Assembly (NCBI GenBank): GCA_046350555.1
Contig: JAXMAF010000007.1
Span: forward strand, 124,001-188,000
Origin: JAXMAF01 sp046350555
GTDB lineage: Bacteria > Planctomycetota > Phycisphaerae > Phycisphaerales > SM1A02
Direction of reading: 5' to 3'
DNA: 64,000 nucleotides
A program made the translations under genes and the position numbers. How positions within the stretch are numbered: the stretch's first letter is position 1; every line of letters starts with the position of its first letter. This document shows, piece by piece, positions 47,669 to 56,935 of the stretch. The notes below the pieces were generated by a model. The model saw only the letters and a program-made list of their open reading frames with translations. It was not told the DNA's origin and made no database searches.

Positions 47669-48076
47669 ATGGCGATGAGTCGGGAACAGATCTTCGAGTC
47701 GGTGCAGGACGTCCTGGAGGATGCTCTCGGCGTCGACCGCGACGAGATCACCATGGACGCGTCGCTCACCGGCGACCTTGGCGCGGAGTCGATCGACTTC
47801 CTCGACATCGTCTTCCGCCTCGAGAAGAAGTTCTCGACGCCGGAGAAGCCGTTCAAGATCGAGCAGGGCGAGCTCTTCCCCGAGAACCTGATGAAGGACT
47901 CGACGATCGTGGACAACGGCCGCTTCACCGACAAGGGGATGGCGATGCTGCGCGAGCGGATGCCGCACGTCGACTTCGCCTCGTTCGAGGCCGATCGAAA
48001 CGTGGAGCACCTGCCGGAGCTCTTCACCGTCAAGAGCCTCGTCGACTTCGTGGACCGCAAGCTGGCGAAGGCGTGA
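47669..48076 (+). CDS. Acyl carrier protein, extended form
   Basis: 135 residues from ATG 47669, longer than the usual 75-80. Four-helix ACP features: VQDVLEDALGVDRDEIT, then the phosphopantetheine attachment serine in GDLGAESIDFLDIVFRLEKK, and a C-terminal helix (FTVKSLVDFVDRKLA). The extra 50 residues between helix II and the end (ELFPENLMKDSTIVDNGRFT, MPHVDFASFEADRN) form an insertion. The gene overlaps the next one's GTG (GTGA). The serine would be modified by a phosphopantetheinyl transferase using CoA. Confidence 0.85.
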   Translation: MAMSREQIFESVQDVLEDALGVDRDEITMDASLTGDLGAESIDFLDIVFRLEKKFSTPEKPFKIEQGELFPENLMKDSTIVDNGRFTDKGMAMLRERMPHVDFASFEADRNVEHLPELFTVKSLVDFVDRKLAKA

Positions 48077-48090
48077 CACGCGAGACCCTC

Positions 48091-48606
48091 ATGCGCTGGC
48101 TCTGGATCGACCGGATTCTGCTCCACCAGCGCGGCGCTCGCCTCGTCGCGGTGAAGAACGTCTCGCTGGCCGAAGAGCACCTGCACGACCACTTCGCGGC
48201 CGACGGCGACCTGCCGCCCGTGCCGGTCATGCCGGCGTCGCTCGTCATCGAAGGCATGGCCCAGACCGCGGGAATCCTGGTCGGCGCGGCGAACGACTTC
48301 CGGGAGAAGGTCGTGCTGGCCAAGATCGCCAGCGCCGAGATCGACGTCGATCTCTTCCCCGGCCAGACCATTCGCTACGACGCGAGGATCGAACGCATCG
48401 ACGCCACCGGCGCCAGCACGATCGGCGTCGTCGATCGTCTCGATCCCGCCGACACCACATGGACGCGCGTCGGGCGGATCGAACTCATGTTCAGCCATCT
48501 CGACCAGAACCGAGCCGGGCTCGATTTCCCGGCGGAGAACTTCGTCTTCGGCCCGAATTTCGCCGTCGTGCTCGAAAGCCTCCGCAGCGCGAGGACGACC
48601 GAGTAG
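48091..48606 (+). CDS. Second FabZ-like dehydratase/thioesterase-fold protein
   Basis: 171 residues from ATG 48091; a GTG at 48073 overlaps the ACP stop by four bases and would add six residues. Hot-dog fold with VKNVSLAEEHLHDHF, where the His is kept, but the FabZ HFPxxPxMPG loop is changed to HFAADGDLPPVPVMPASL; the catalytic Glu is present in VIEGMAQTAG. The altered loop suggests a different chain length or a partner role with the first dehydratase. The stop is followed at once by the large family B array. Confidence 0.75.
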   Translation: MRWLWIDRILLHQRGARLVAVKNVSLAEEHLHDHFAADGDLPPVPVMPASLVIEGMAQTAGILVGAANDFREKVVLAKIASAEIDVDLFPGQTIRYDARIERIDATGASTIGVVDRLDPADTTWTRVGRIELMFSHLDQNRAGLDFPAENFVFGPNFAVVLESLRSARTTE

Positions 48607-50225
<1,619 letters not shown>

Positions 50226-50264
50226 AAGTCCGCCGTTTCCCGCTACATTGAACCCTCAGCACCC

Positions 50265-50822
50265 ATGGCCCACCATCTCGCCATCTACACGGGATCGTTC
50301 GATCCGATCACGCTCGGACACCTCGATGTGCTCCGTCGTGCCCGCGGCCTCTTCGACGAGGTCGTCCTGGCCATCGGGCGCAATCCGGACAAGCCGGCGA
50401 TGTTCACGTTCGAGGAGCGCCTCGAGATGGCCCGCACGCTGGTCGCGGCGCTGGTGCGCGACGAACCGGCGGGCGCGGTGGTGCGCGTGGAGCACTACAC
50501 GGGGCTCACCGTCGACTTTGCGCGGCAGGCGAGCGCCACCGCCATCCTGCGCGGCATCCGCAACATGACCGACCTGGCGATGGAATGCCAGCTTGCCATC
50601 ACGAATCGCCACCTCACCGGCATCGAGACCGTCTTCGTGGTGACCGGAGAGCCGTTCGCGTACACGAGCAGCTCGCTCATCAAGCAGATCGCGGCGATGG
50701 GCGGCTCGCTCGACACGCTGCGTTCGATCGTGCCACCGCTGGTGATCGAGATGCTGCGACGCAAGCGCGAGGATCCGACGAATCCGATCGGCCAGCTTGC
50801 GCAGGATCACTTGGCGGAGTGA
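50265..50822 (+). CDS. coaD: Phosphopantetheine adenylyltransferase
   Basis: 185 residues from ATG 50265. Penultimate step of coenzyme A synthesis: ATP plus 4'-phosphopantetheine to dephospho-CoA. The nucleotidyltransferase signature is YTGSFDPITLGHLDVLRRA, with the HxGH-type histidine in LGHLD. Other motifs are RGIRNMTDLAMECQLAITNR and the C-terminal FAYTSSSLIKQIAAMGG. Length is slightly above the usual 160. It lies 40 bp after the repeat array; TACATT just upstream may be its -10 box. Confidence 0.95.
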   Translation: MAHHLAIYTGSFDPITLGHLDVLRRARGLFDEVVLAIGRNPDKPAMFTFEERLEMARTLVAALVRDEPAGAVVRVEHYTGLTVDFARQASATAILRGIRNMTDLAMECQLAITNRHLTGIETVFVVTGEPFAYTSSSLIKQIAAMGGSLDTLRSIVPPLVIEMLRRKREDPTNPIGQLAQDHLAE

Positions 50823-51162
50823 GGCGACGGGGGGGCGGGGAACGTCGGACACGCGTGACGCGGCGATGGCCGTCCGACGCCGGGCCGGGCTGCGCCGCCG
50901 CCGCGGGGCGGTTGGGCGCACGCCGCATGTCGGTGAGCGGCGGCTTGCCCGGCAGGGCCTTGGGCGCGGCGGCTGCGCCGCCGGACGCCGGATGGGGGAG
51001 CGGGGAGCGGAGAGCGGAGAGCAGGAAGCGGAAGCGAAGGGCAAGCCAGAGGCCTGCACCACGACGGCGCGCCGTGGCGCGGGCGCCATCACGCTTCGAA
51101 TGGAGATGCGAATGACGCGCCGCCCATCACAGACATTCAACGACCACCCCTCTACATTCCTG
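50823..51162. other. Intergenic stretch, low complexity
   Basis: 340 bp with no supported gene. Contains a GAGCGGGGAGCGGAGAGCGG tandem segment (50998-51025). Confidence 0.5.
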
Positions 51163-51240
51163 CCCGACACGTTCATCGTGCCCGCCCTCATCGGCGCGGA
51201 ATCGTCCCGTGCCCAAGGCGGGCACGATGAACGTGTCGGG
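51163..51240. repeat. Perfect 24-bp inverted repeat with 30-bp loop
   Basis: CCCGACACGTTCATCGTGCC plus CGCC at 51163-51186 is exactly complementary to 51217-51240. As RNA it would form a very stable hairpin just ahead of the MBL-fold gene, whose longest possible starts lie inside it. No U-run follows, so it is not a classical terminator. Confidence 0.9.
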
Positions 51241-51286
51241 CCGAACGCCGCGGGCGCCCGCCCCGATCCCACGCCTCCGAACACAC

Positions 51287-51970
51287 GTGCCCCCCTCCCA
51301 CCGCGTCATCTCCATCGGCGCCCTCGCATGCCACCCGCTCTGGAACGAGAAGGGCGACGTGCGGGCGGCGCACGCGACGACGACCCTGGTGCGCAGCGAC
51401 GACATGGCGATCCTGGTCGATCCCTCGCTTCCGCCGAAGGTGCTCGAGGCGCGGCTGCACGAGCGCTCGGGGCTGAGGCCGACGGACGTCACGCACGTCT
51501 TCCTCACCTGCCTGCATCCCATGCATCGACGGGGATTGGCGCTCTTCGAGCACGCGCCGTGGCTCGTCTCCGAGGCCGAGCGCGAGGCGATCGGCGTCCA
51601 TCTCGTGAACCAGACACACGAGGCCCACGCGTCCAGGGACGAGGCCCTCGCGCGCACGCTGCGCGAGGAGATCGCGCTTGTGCAGCGCTGCCGGGCGGCG
51701 GACGATCAGATCGCCGACGGCGTCGATCTCTTCCCGTTGCCGGGGGTCACGCCGGGGCTCTCCGGCCTGCTCGTCTCGTCCGCGAACTCCACCGTGCTCG
51801 TCTGCGGCGACGCGATTCCGACGGAGGAGCACCTCGCGGAAGGGCGGCTTCACGCCCCCTGCCACGACGTCGAGAAGGCCCGCGAGTCGTTCGCCGAGGC
51901 GGTGGAGATCGCCGACATGCTCGTCCTCGGCCGTGACAACGCCGTGCTCAACCCGCTGCGGCGCTGGTAG
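51287..51970 (+). CDS. Metallo-beta-lactamase-fold hydrolase with degenerate metal motif
   Basis: 227 residues from GTG 51287 (VPPSHRVISIGALACHPLWN); GTG 51209 or ATG 51227 are alternatives but lie in the inverted repeat. The MBL fold is suggested by TTLVRSDDMAILVDPSLPP, DVTHVFLTCLHPMHRRGL at the place of THxHxDH, LFPLPGVTPGLSGLLVSSAN in place of xxGHTxG, and TVLVCGDAIPTEEHLAEGRL with the metal Asp. Two of the classical metal ligands are missing, so the site may hold one metal or be inactive. Substrate unknown. Confidence 0.75.
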   Translation: MPPSHRVISIGALACHPLWNEKGDVRAAHATTTLVRSDDMAILVDPSLPPKVLEARLHERSGLRPTDVTHVFLTCLHPMHRRGLALFEHAPWLVSEAEREAIGVHLVNQTHEAHASRDEALARTLREEIALVQRCRAADDQIADGVDLFPLPGVTPGLSGLLVSSANSTVLVCGDAIPTEEHLAEGRLHAPCHDVEKARESFAEAVEIADMLVLGRDNAVLNPLRRW

Positions 51971-52113
51971 CGGGCCGCGTCGCGGCAGCGCACGTCGATG
52001 CGGCCACAGGGCGCTCGCCGGCTGGCGCGACATGCGCACGGAGGCGGTCCGCCCCGTGTCACCGTCGACCGCACGCCGTTCCGCTTCCGTTCGCCGGGCA
52101 GTACGCTGTCCGC

Positions 52114-54264
52114 ATGCGCATCGCCATCCACCTCGCGCTCCTGTCGAACCTCGCCGGCGCCCTCGTTGCGCCATCGACCGCCTGGGCCGCCGAGGCGGTC
52201 ACGTTCGAGTCGCTCCTGCGCGAGCTGGGCGACCGGCGCGCGATCGCACAGCTTCCCGATCCCGCCTATCGCTGCGTCCAGTTCTCCTCGTACGACCGTG
52301 CGAGCACGTCGCCCGCCGACGCCGCGGGGTGGTTCGCCAACAACGACTCCGGCAACTTCCTGCGCGTCGAACGACACCCGCAGCAAGGCCTTCCCGACGG
52401 ACGCGAGGAGCACGTCATGGCCGACGTGCCCGGCGCCGGTGCGATCGTCCGCATCTGGTCGGCCAATCCGCGCGGCACGCTTCGGATCTACATCGACGGC
52501 GCGCCGACGCCGGCGCTGGAGGCCGACATGGCCAAGCTGCTCGGCGACGATGGGCCGATCGGACCGCCGCTGGCGCAGTTGACCGCCCGCGGCTACAACC
52601 TCTTCCTCCCGATTCCCTTCGCGAAGCGCTGCGTCGTCACCAGCGACCAGGGCGGCTTCTACTACCAGGTGAACGTGCGCCGCTACGACGACGACACCGT
52701 CGTCGAGCCGTTCCGGACGGAGATGCTCGCGGCCGCGCATGACGCCATCGCGGCGCTCCAGCGGTCGATGTCGACGTGGCCGTCGAACCGCGACCTCCTC
52801 GGCGTGCAACCCTTCTCGCGCAGCGTCCACCGCCTCTCGCTCGCTCCCCGCGCGCACAACGCCAAGACGATCAAGCCCGGCGGCGCCGGCGCCATCGTCC
52901 GGATGCAGATCCAGACGCGCATGGCGGCCGACCTCTCGTCGCTGGTGCTGATCGCGGCCTTCGACGACGAGCGCACGATCGAGTGCCCGCTGGCCTCGTT
53001 CTTCGCCGTGGGCGGTCCGATCAACGCGGAGTTCAGGGGCTCGTTCGACCGGTACCGCAACGTGCGGCTGGTGCGCGACCAGATCCTCCTCGAGTCGATC
53101 TGGCCGATGCCGTTCCGGGAGTCGTGCGACCTGCTGATCGAGAATCGCGGGACGCAGGCGCTCGACGGCGTGCTGACGGTCGAGACGATCGAGGCCCCCT
53201 GGACCGATCGCTCCACCCACTTCCACGCGTCGTGGCGGCACGACGCGCACCTCGCCGTGAAGGGTGGCGAGGGGACGGCCGACTGGACGATGGTGAACAT
53301 CGTCGGCAACGGCGTCTACGCCGGCGACACGCTCGAGGTGGTGAATCCCGTCGAGGCGTGGTGGGGCGAGGGCGACGAGAAGATCTACGTGGACGGCGAG
53401 CCGTTTCCCTCGCACTTCGGCACCGGAACCGAGGACTACTACGGATACGGGTGGTGCAACACGCAGCTTTTCTCCCATCCGCTGCACAGCCAGACGCGCT
53501 GCGACGGAACGGCGCTGGGCAACAACTGGGGCCGCACGACGGTGTCGCGCCTGCGAGCGCTCGACGCGATCCCGTTCCGGAGCTCGTTCCGCTTCGACCT
53601 CGAGCTCTGGCACTGGCAGGCGTGCGAGATGGAGTACGTCGGCACGACCTTCTTCTACGCGCGGCCCGGCGCACGGGTCACGTCGCCGGTCACCAATCCC
53701 GACGGCGCGGCGCTCACCATCGCCCCGCCGAAGCCCCTTCCGCCGCCATTCCGCATCGATGGTGCGATCGAGCTGGAGAAGCTCGCCGGCACGCGCGCCG
53801 TCGTCGTCGTCGCCGACGGCCCGCCCGTCGTCGCCCAGGACCTGCGACCGCTTGGACGGAACCAGTGGAGCGACGACGCGCAGCTCTGGATCCAGGGGCG
53901 GAAGGTCGGCGACGTCGTGGAGATCGCGCTGCCCGCACCCGCCCCCGCGCATCGCTCCGGACCGACCCGCGCCACGCTCTACGCGACGAGAAGCTGGGAC
54001 TACGGCGTCGTCGCCTTCGAGCTGCGCGACGGCGATCGCGTGCTTGCGCCGGCGACGACGATCGACCTGTGCAGCGCCGCCGACGGCGGCGACATCGATC
54101 GCGCGCGTTCGACCGGGCCGATCGTCCTAGGCGACATCGACGTGCGCGACGGCGCGCAGCTTCGCCTTCGCGTGGAGATCGTGGGCAGGAATCCAGCGGC
54201 GCGCGGGACGGGCGCCTTCGCCGGGCTCGACTGCATCACGTTCACCCCGGCGCCGGCGAAGTGA
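52114..54264 (+). CDS. Secreted GH172 (DUF2961) glycoside hydrolase-like protein
   Basis: 716 residues. Signal peptide (ALLSNLAGALVAPSTAWA). The DUF2961 jelly-roll domains carry the sequence WWGEGDEKIYVDGEPFPSHF then GTGTEDYYGYGW. The glutamates Glu419 (GEGDE) and Glu440 (GTEDYY) are 21 residues apart, the same spacing as the catalytic pair of characterised GH172 enzymes that act on fructofuranose or arabinofuranose linkages. The first 200 residues match the family's other domain (SYDRASTSPADAAGWFANND). A C-terminal 190-residue domain is extra. Predicted extracellular sugar hydrolase; the linkage is unknown. Confidence 0.85.
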   Translation: MRIAIHLALLSNLAGALVAPSTAWAAEAVTFESLLRELGDRRAIAQLPDPAYRCVQFSSYDRASTSPADAAGWFANNDSGNFLRVERHPQQGLPDGREEHVMADVPGAGAIVRIWSANPRGTLRIYIDGAPTPALEADMAKLLGDDGPIGPPLAQLTARGYNLFLPIPFAKRCVVTSDQGGFYYQVNVRRYDDDTVVEPFRTEMLAAAHDAIAALQRSMSTWPSNRDLLGVQPFSRSVHRLSLAPRAHNAKTIKPGGAGAIVRMQIQTRMAADLSSLVLIAAFDDERTIECPLASFFAVGGPINAEFRGSFDRYRNVRLVRDQILLESIWPMPFRESCDLLIENRGTQALDGVLTVETIEAPWTDRSTHFHASWRHDAHLAVKGGEGTADWTMVNIVGNGVYAGDTLEVVNPVEAWWGEGDEKIYVDGEPFPSHFGTGTEDYYGYGWCNTQLFSHPLHSQTRCDGTALGNNWGRTTVSRLRALDAIPFRSSFRFDLELWHWQACEMEYVGTTFFYARPGARVTSPVTNPDGAALTIAPPKPLPPPFRIDGAIELEKLAGTRAVVVVADGPPVVAQDLRPLGRNQWSDDAQLWIQGRKVGDVVEIALPAPAPAHRSGPTRATLYATRSWDYGVVAFELRDGDRVLAPATTIDLCSAADGGDIDRARSTGPIVLGDIDVRDGAQLRLRVEIVGRNPAARGTGAFAGLDCITFTPAPAK

Positions 54265-54350
54265 GCCTCCCGACGGGCGATACCGGCGTCGTTTCTCCCC
54301 CCGGCGGTGCAGCCGCCGCGCGGCTCACAGCACGGCTGCTAAACTCATCG

Positions 54351-55337
54351 GTGACTCCCGCTTCGCCAAGGCGCGATGAAGGCGCTCCGTCGCACGTGGG
54401 CGCGCCCCATCCGCGCGCGACCACCGATCTCAACGGAACGGAGCGCCCCGACGGCACCACGGGCGCCACCAGGGCGGCGGTCCCGGACGGCGCCCCGGAC
54501 GCGCGCCTCGCCGCGTCAGTCACGATCCGCACGCTTCAGCGCTGCCGCGAGCGCGGCGAGCGGTTCGCGTGCCTCACCTGCTACGACGCCACGACGGCCC
54601 GCTGGCTGGAGCGCGCCGGCGTGCCGGTGCTGCTGGTCGGCGACACCGCGGCGGAGGTGATCCTCGGCCTCCCGGGAACGATCCACGCGCCGCTGGACTT
54701 CCTCGTCGCGATCACGGCGGCCGTGAAGCGCGGCGCGCCTCGCTCGCTGGTCATGGCCGACATGCCCTTCATGAGCTACCAGGCCGACGATGCCGACGCG
54801 CTCCGCAACGCCGGCCGCTTCATGACGGAGGGCCTCGCCGACGTCGTGAAGCTCGAGCTCGACCGCTCCTTCGCGCCGTTGATCGAGCGCATGGCGCGGG
54901 CTGGAGTCGCCGTCGTCGCCCACGTCGGATCGCGACCGCAGCGCACCAAGCTCCGGGGCGGTTACGGTTCGAGCGGGCGCAGCGCCGGCGAGGCGAGCGC
55001 CATCGTCGACGACGCCGTCGCGCTGGCCGACGCCGGCGCGGCGCTGGTCCTGGTCGAGGCGGTGCCCGCCGAGGTCGCGGCGGCGATCGTCGCGAGGGTC
55101 TCGGTGCCGGTCATCGGCTGCGGCGCGGGGCCGGCGTGCCACGGCCAGGTCGTGGTGCTCCAGGACATCCTCGGTCTCACCGACTGGCAGCCTTCGTTCG
55201 CGGCCCCGATGGCCCACCTCGGCCCGCACCTGGTCAAGGCGGCCGGAGCGTGGATCGATCGCGTGACCCGCAACGACCTGGGCGAGCATCCCTATCGCAT
55301 GTCGGACCCGGAGCTTCAGGCCTTTCGCCGAGCGTGA
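54351..55337 (+). CDS. panB: 3-methyl-2-oxobutanoate hydroxymethyltransferase
   Basis: 328 residues from a GTG at 54351; the N-terminal 55 or so residues are not conserved, so a later start is possible (GTG 54396). First step of pantothenate synthesis, ketopantoate from 2-oxoisovalerate. Barrel motifs: FACLTCYDATTARWLERAG, LVGDTAAEVILGLPGTI, VMADMPFMSYQ, VVKLELD, VVAHVGSRPQ, LVEAVPAEVAA and VIGCGAGPACHGQVVVLQDI. Substrate-binding Lys is in VVKLE. Together with coaD upstream it belongs to the CoA pathway. Four bp separate it from htrA. Confidence 0.93.
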   Translation: MTPASPRRDEGAPSHVGAPHPRATTDLNGTERPDGTTGATRAAVPDGAPDARLAASVTIRTLQRCRERGERFACLTCYDATTARWLERAGVPVLLVGDTAAEVILGLPGTIHAPLDFLVAITAAVKRGAPRSLVMADMPFMSYQADDADALRNAGRFMTEGLADVVKLELDRSFAPLIERMARAGVAVVAHVGSRPQRTKLRGGYGSSGRSAGEASAIVDDAVALADAGAALVLVEAVPAEVAAAIVARVSVPVIGCGAGPACHGQVVVLQDILGLTDWQPSFAAPMAHLGPHLVKAAGAWIDRVTRNDLGEHPYRMSDPELQAFRRA

Positions 55338-55341
55338 GCCG

Positions 55342-56889
55342 ATGAATCCCCCCGCTTCGCCCGACGATCGACGCGCGCCCGACGCTCCCGCTGCGCCATC
55401 GCGCCCGCGCGTCTCCGATCGCGTGGAGGACGCCCGCTACACCTACGGGCCGGCGATCCTCGTCCTGGTGGTCGCGGCCGCGGCGCTGCTCGCCGGGCCC
55501 GCCGTGGTGCGCCGGCTGACGTATGCGCAGACCGAGCAGCGGATCGCCGAGGCCACCTTGCGGTTGCGCGAGGGCAACATCCTCGAGCAGATCAACCAGG
55601 CCACGCGCGATCTCGCGCAGATCGTCGAGCCGTCGGTCGTGCACGTCAGCACGCGCGCCGAGCTGCGCGATCCCGCGAGCGGGAAGACCGTGCAGATGAC
55701 CTCGTCCGGATCCGGCTGGATCTACGACGCCGACGGCCACATCGTCACCAACGCCCACGTCGTCGACGGCGCCGACGAGATCGAGGTGCAGCTCAACAAC
55801 GGATCGCTGCGGCGCGCGGAGCGGGTCGACCTCGACCTGCACACCGACATCGCGGTCCTGCGCATCGACGACGACCAGCTCCATCCAGCGATCCGCGGAC
55901 GCAGCGAGGGCGTGCGCCAGGGCGAGACGGTCTTCGCCTTCGGCTCGCCGTTCGACTTCCGCTTCTCGATGTCCGCGGGCATCGTCTCGGGACTCGGGCG
56001 CTCCGCCGGACTCACGGACGTCGACCTGGAGACCTTCATCCAGGTCGACGCGGCGATCAATCCCGGCAACTCCGGCGGGCCGCTCACCGACATCCAGGGC
56101 CGGGTGATCGGCATGAACACGGCGATCGCCACCAACCGCGGCAGCACGACCGGCGGACAGGGTCAGTTCGCGGGCATCGGCCTGGCCATCCCGATGTCGA
56201 TGATCGAGTACGTCGTCGAACAGCTCATCATGAAGGGCGAGGTCGACAAGGGCTTCATGGGCGTGCGGCTCGCCCCGGTGAGCGAGACGATGGCCCGGTC
56301 GCTGCGCTTCCAGGGCCACGGCGTGCTGATCCGCGAGGTCGAGCGCGGCGGTCCGGCCGACCGCGCCGGCGTGAAGGCGCGCGACATCATCACCCACATC
56401 GACGACGAGGAGATCTCGACGCAGCCGCAGATTCCCGCGATCGTCGCCACCAGCCGGCCGGGCGAGACGATCCGCCTGCGCGTCTGGCGACTCGACGGCA
56501 ACGACGCCCGCTCGCTGGAGATTCCCGTCACGCTGGACAAGCTTGATCCCGCGATCATGGCCGAACGTCCCGCCCGCGCCTTGCAGAACTTCGGCTTCGA
56601 GGAGCTCGCGACGGTCGGCCGCCTCCGCGCCCAGGAGCTGCGCCTCCCGCAGGAGCGCGGCGTGATCGTCGCGAAGGTCCGTGCGGGAAGCACCGCGGAA
56701 TCGGTCGTCTCGGCCGGCGCGCTCATCGTCGCGGTCAACGACCAGCCTGTGACCAACCTCGACGAGCTCTACGCGAGGATCATGCGGCTGGCCAACGCGA
56801 CGCCGATGCGACCGGTCCTTCCGACGGTGGTGACGCTGACCGTGCTGCTGCCCAGCGGCCAGACGCGGCTGATCCCGGTTCGGGTGTAG
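55342..56889 (+). CDS. HtrA/DegP-family serine protease with PDZ domains
   Basis: 515 residues. A single N-terminal TM anchor (YGPAILVLVVAAAALLAGPA) precedes a helical segment, then the trypsin-like domain with catalytic triad His139 (IVTNAHVV), Asp169 (DLHTDIAVL) and Ser244 (NPGNSGGPL). PDZ1 begins FMGVRLAPVSETMARSLRF and a second PDZ-like region LRLPQERGVIVAKVRAGSTA. Periplasmic quality-control protease. Start is four bases after panB, so likely co-transcribed. Confidence 0.92.
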   Translation: MNPPASPDDRRAPDAPAAPSRPRVSDRVEDARYTYGPAILVLVVAAAALLAGPAVVRRLTYAQTEQRIAEATLRLREGNILEQINQATRDLAQIVEPSVVHVSTRAELRDPASGKTVQMTSSGSGWIYDADGHIVTNAHVVDGADEIEVQLNNGSLRRAERVDLDLHTDIAVLRIDDDQLHPAIRGRSEGVRQGETVFAFGSPFDFRFSMSAGIVSGLGRSAGLTDVDLETFIQVDAAINPGNSGGPLTDIQGRVIGMNTAIATNRGSTTGGQGQFAGIGLAIPMSMIEYVVEQLIMKGEVDKGFMGVRLAPVSETMARSLRFQGHGVLIREVERGGPADRAGVKARDIITHIDDEEISTQPQIPAIVATSRPGETIRLRVWRLDGNDARSLEIPVTLDKLDPAIMAERPARALQNFGFEELATVGRLRAQELRLPQERGVIVAKVRAGSTAESVVSAGALIVAVNDQPVTNLDELYARIMRLANATPMRPVLPTVVTLTVLLPSGQTRLIPVRV

Positions 56890-56935
56890 CCGCTCTTTGT
56901 CGCCCGGTTCGCCGCAGGTGGCCGATATCCAGCCG

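Noticed and set aside
51163..51240. Rho-independent terminator
   Set aside because: No T-run after the stem and it lies upstream of a gene, with a 30-bp loop.
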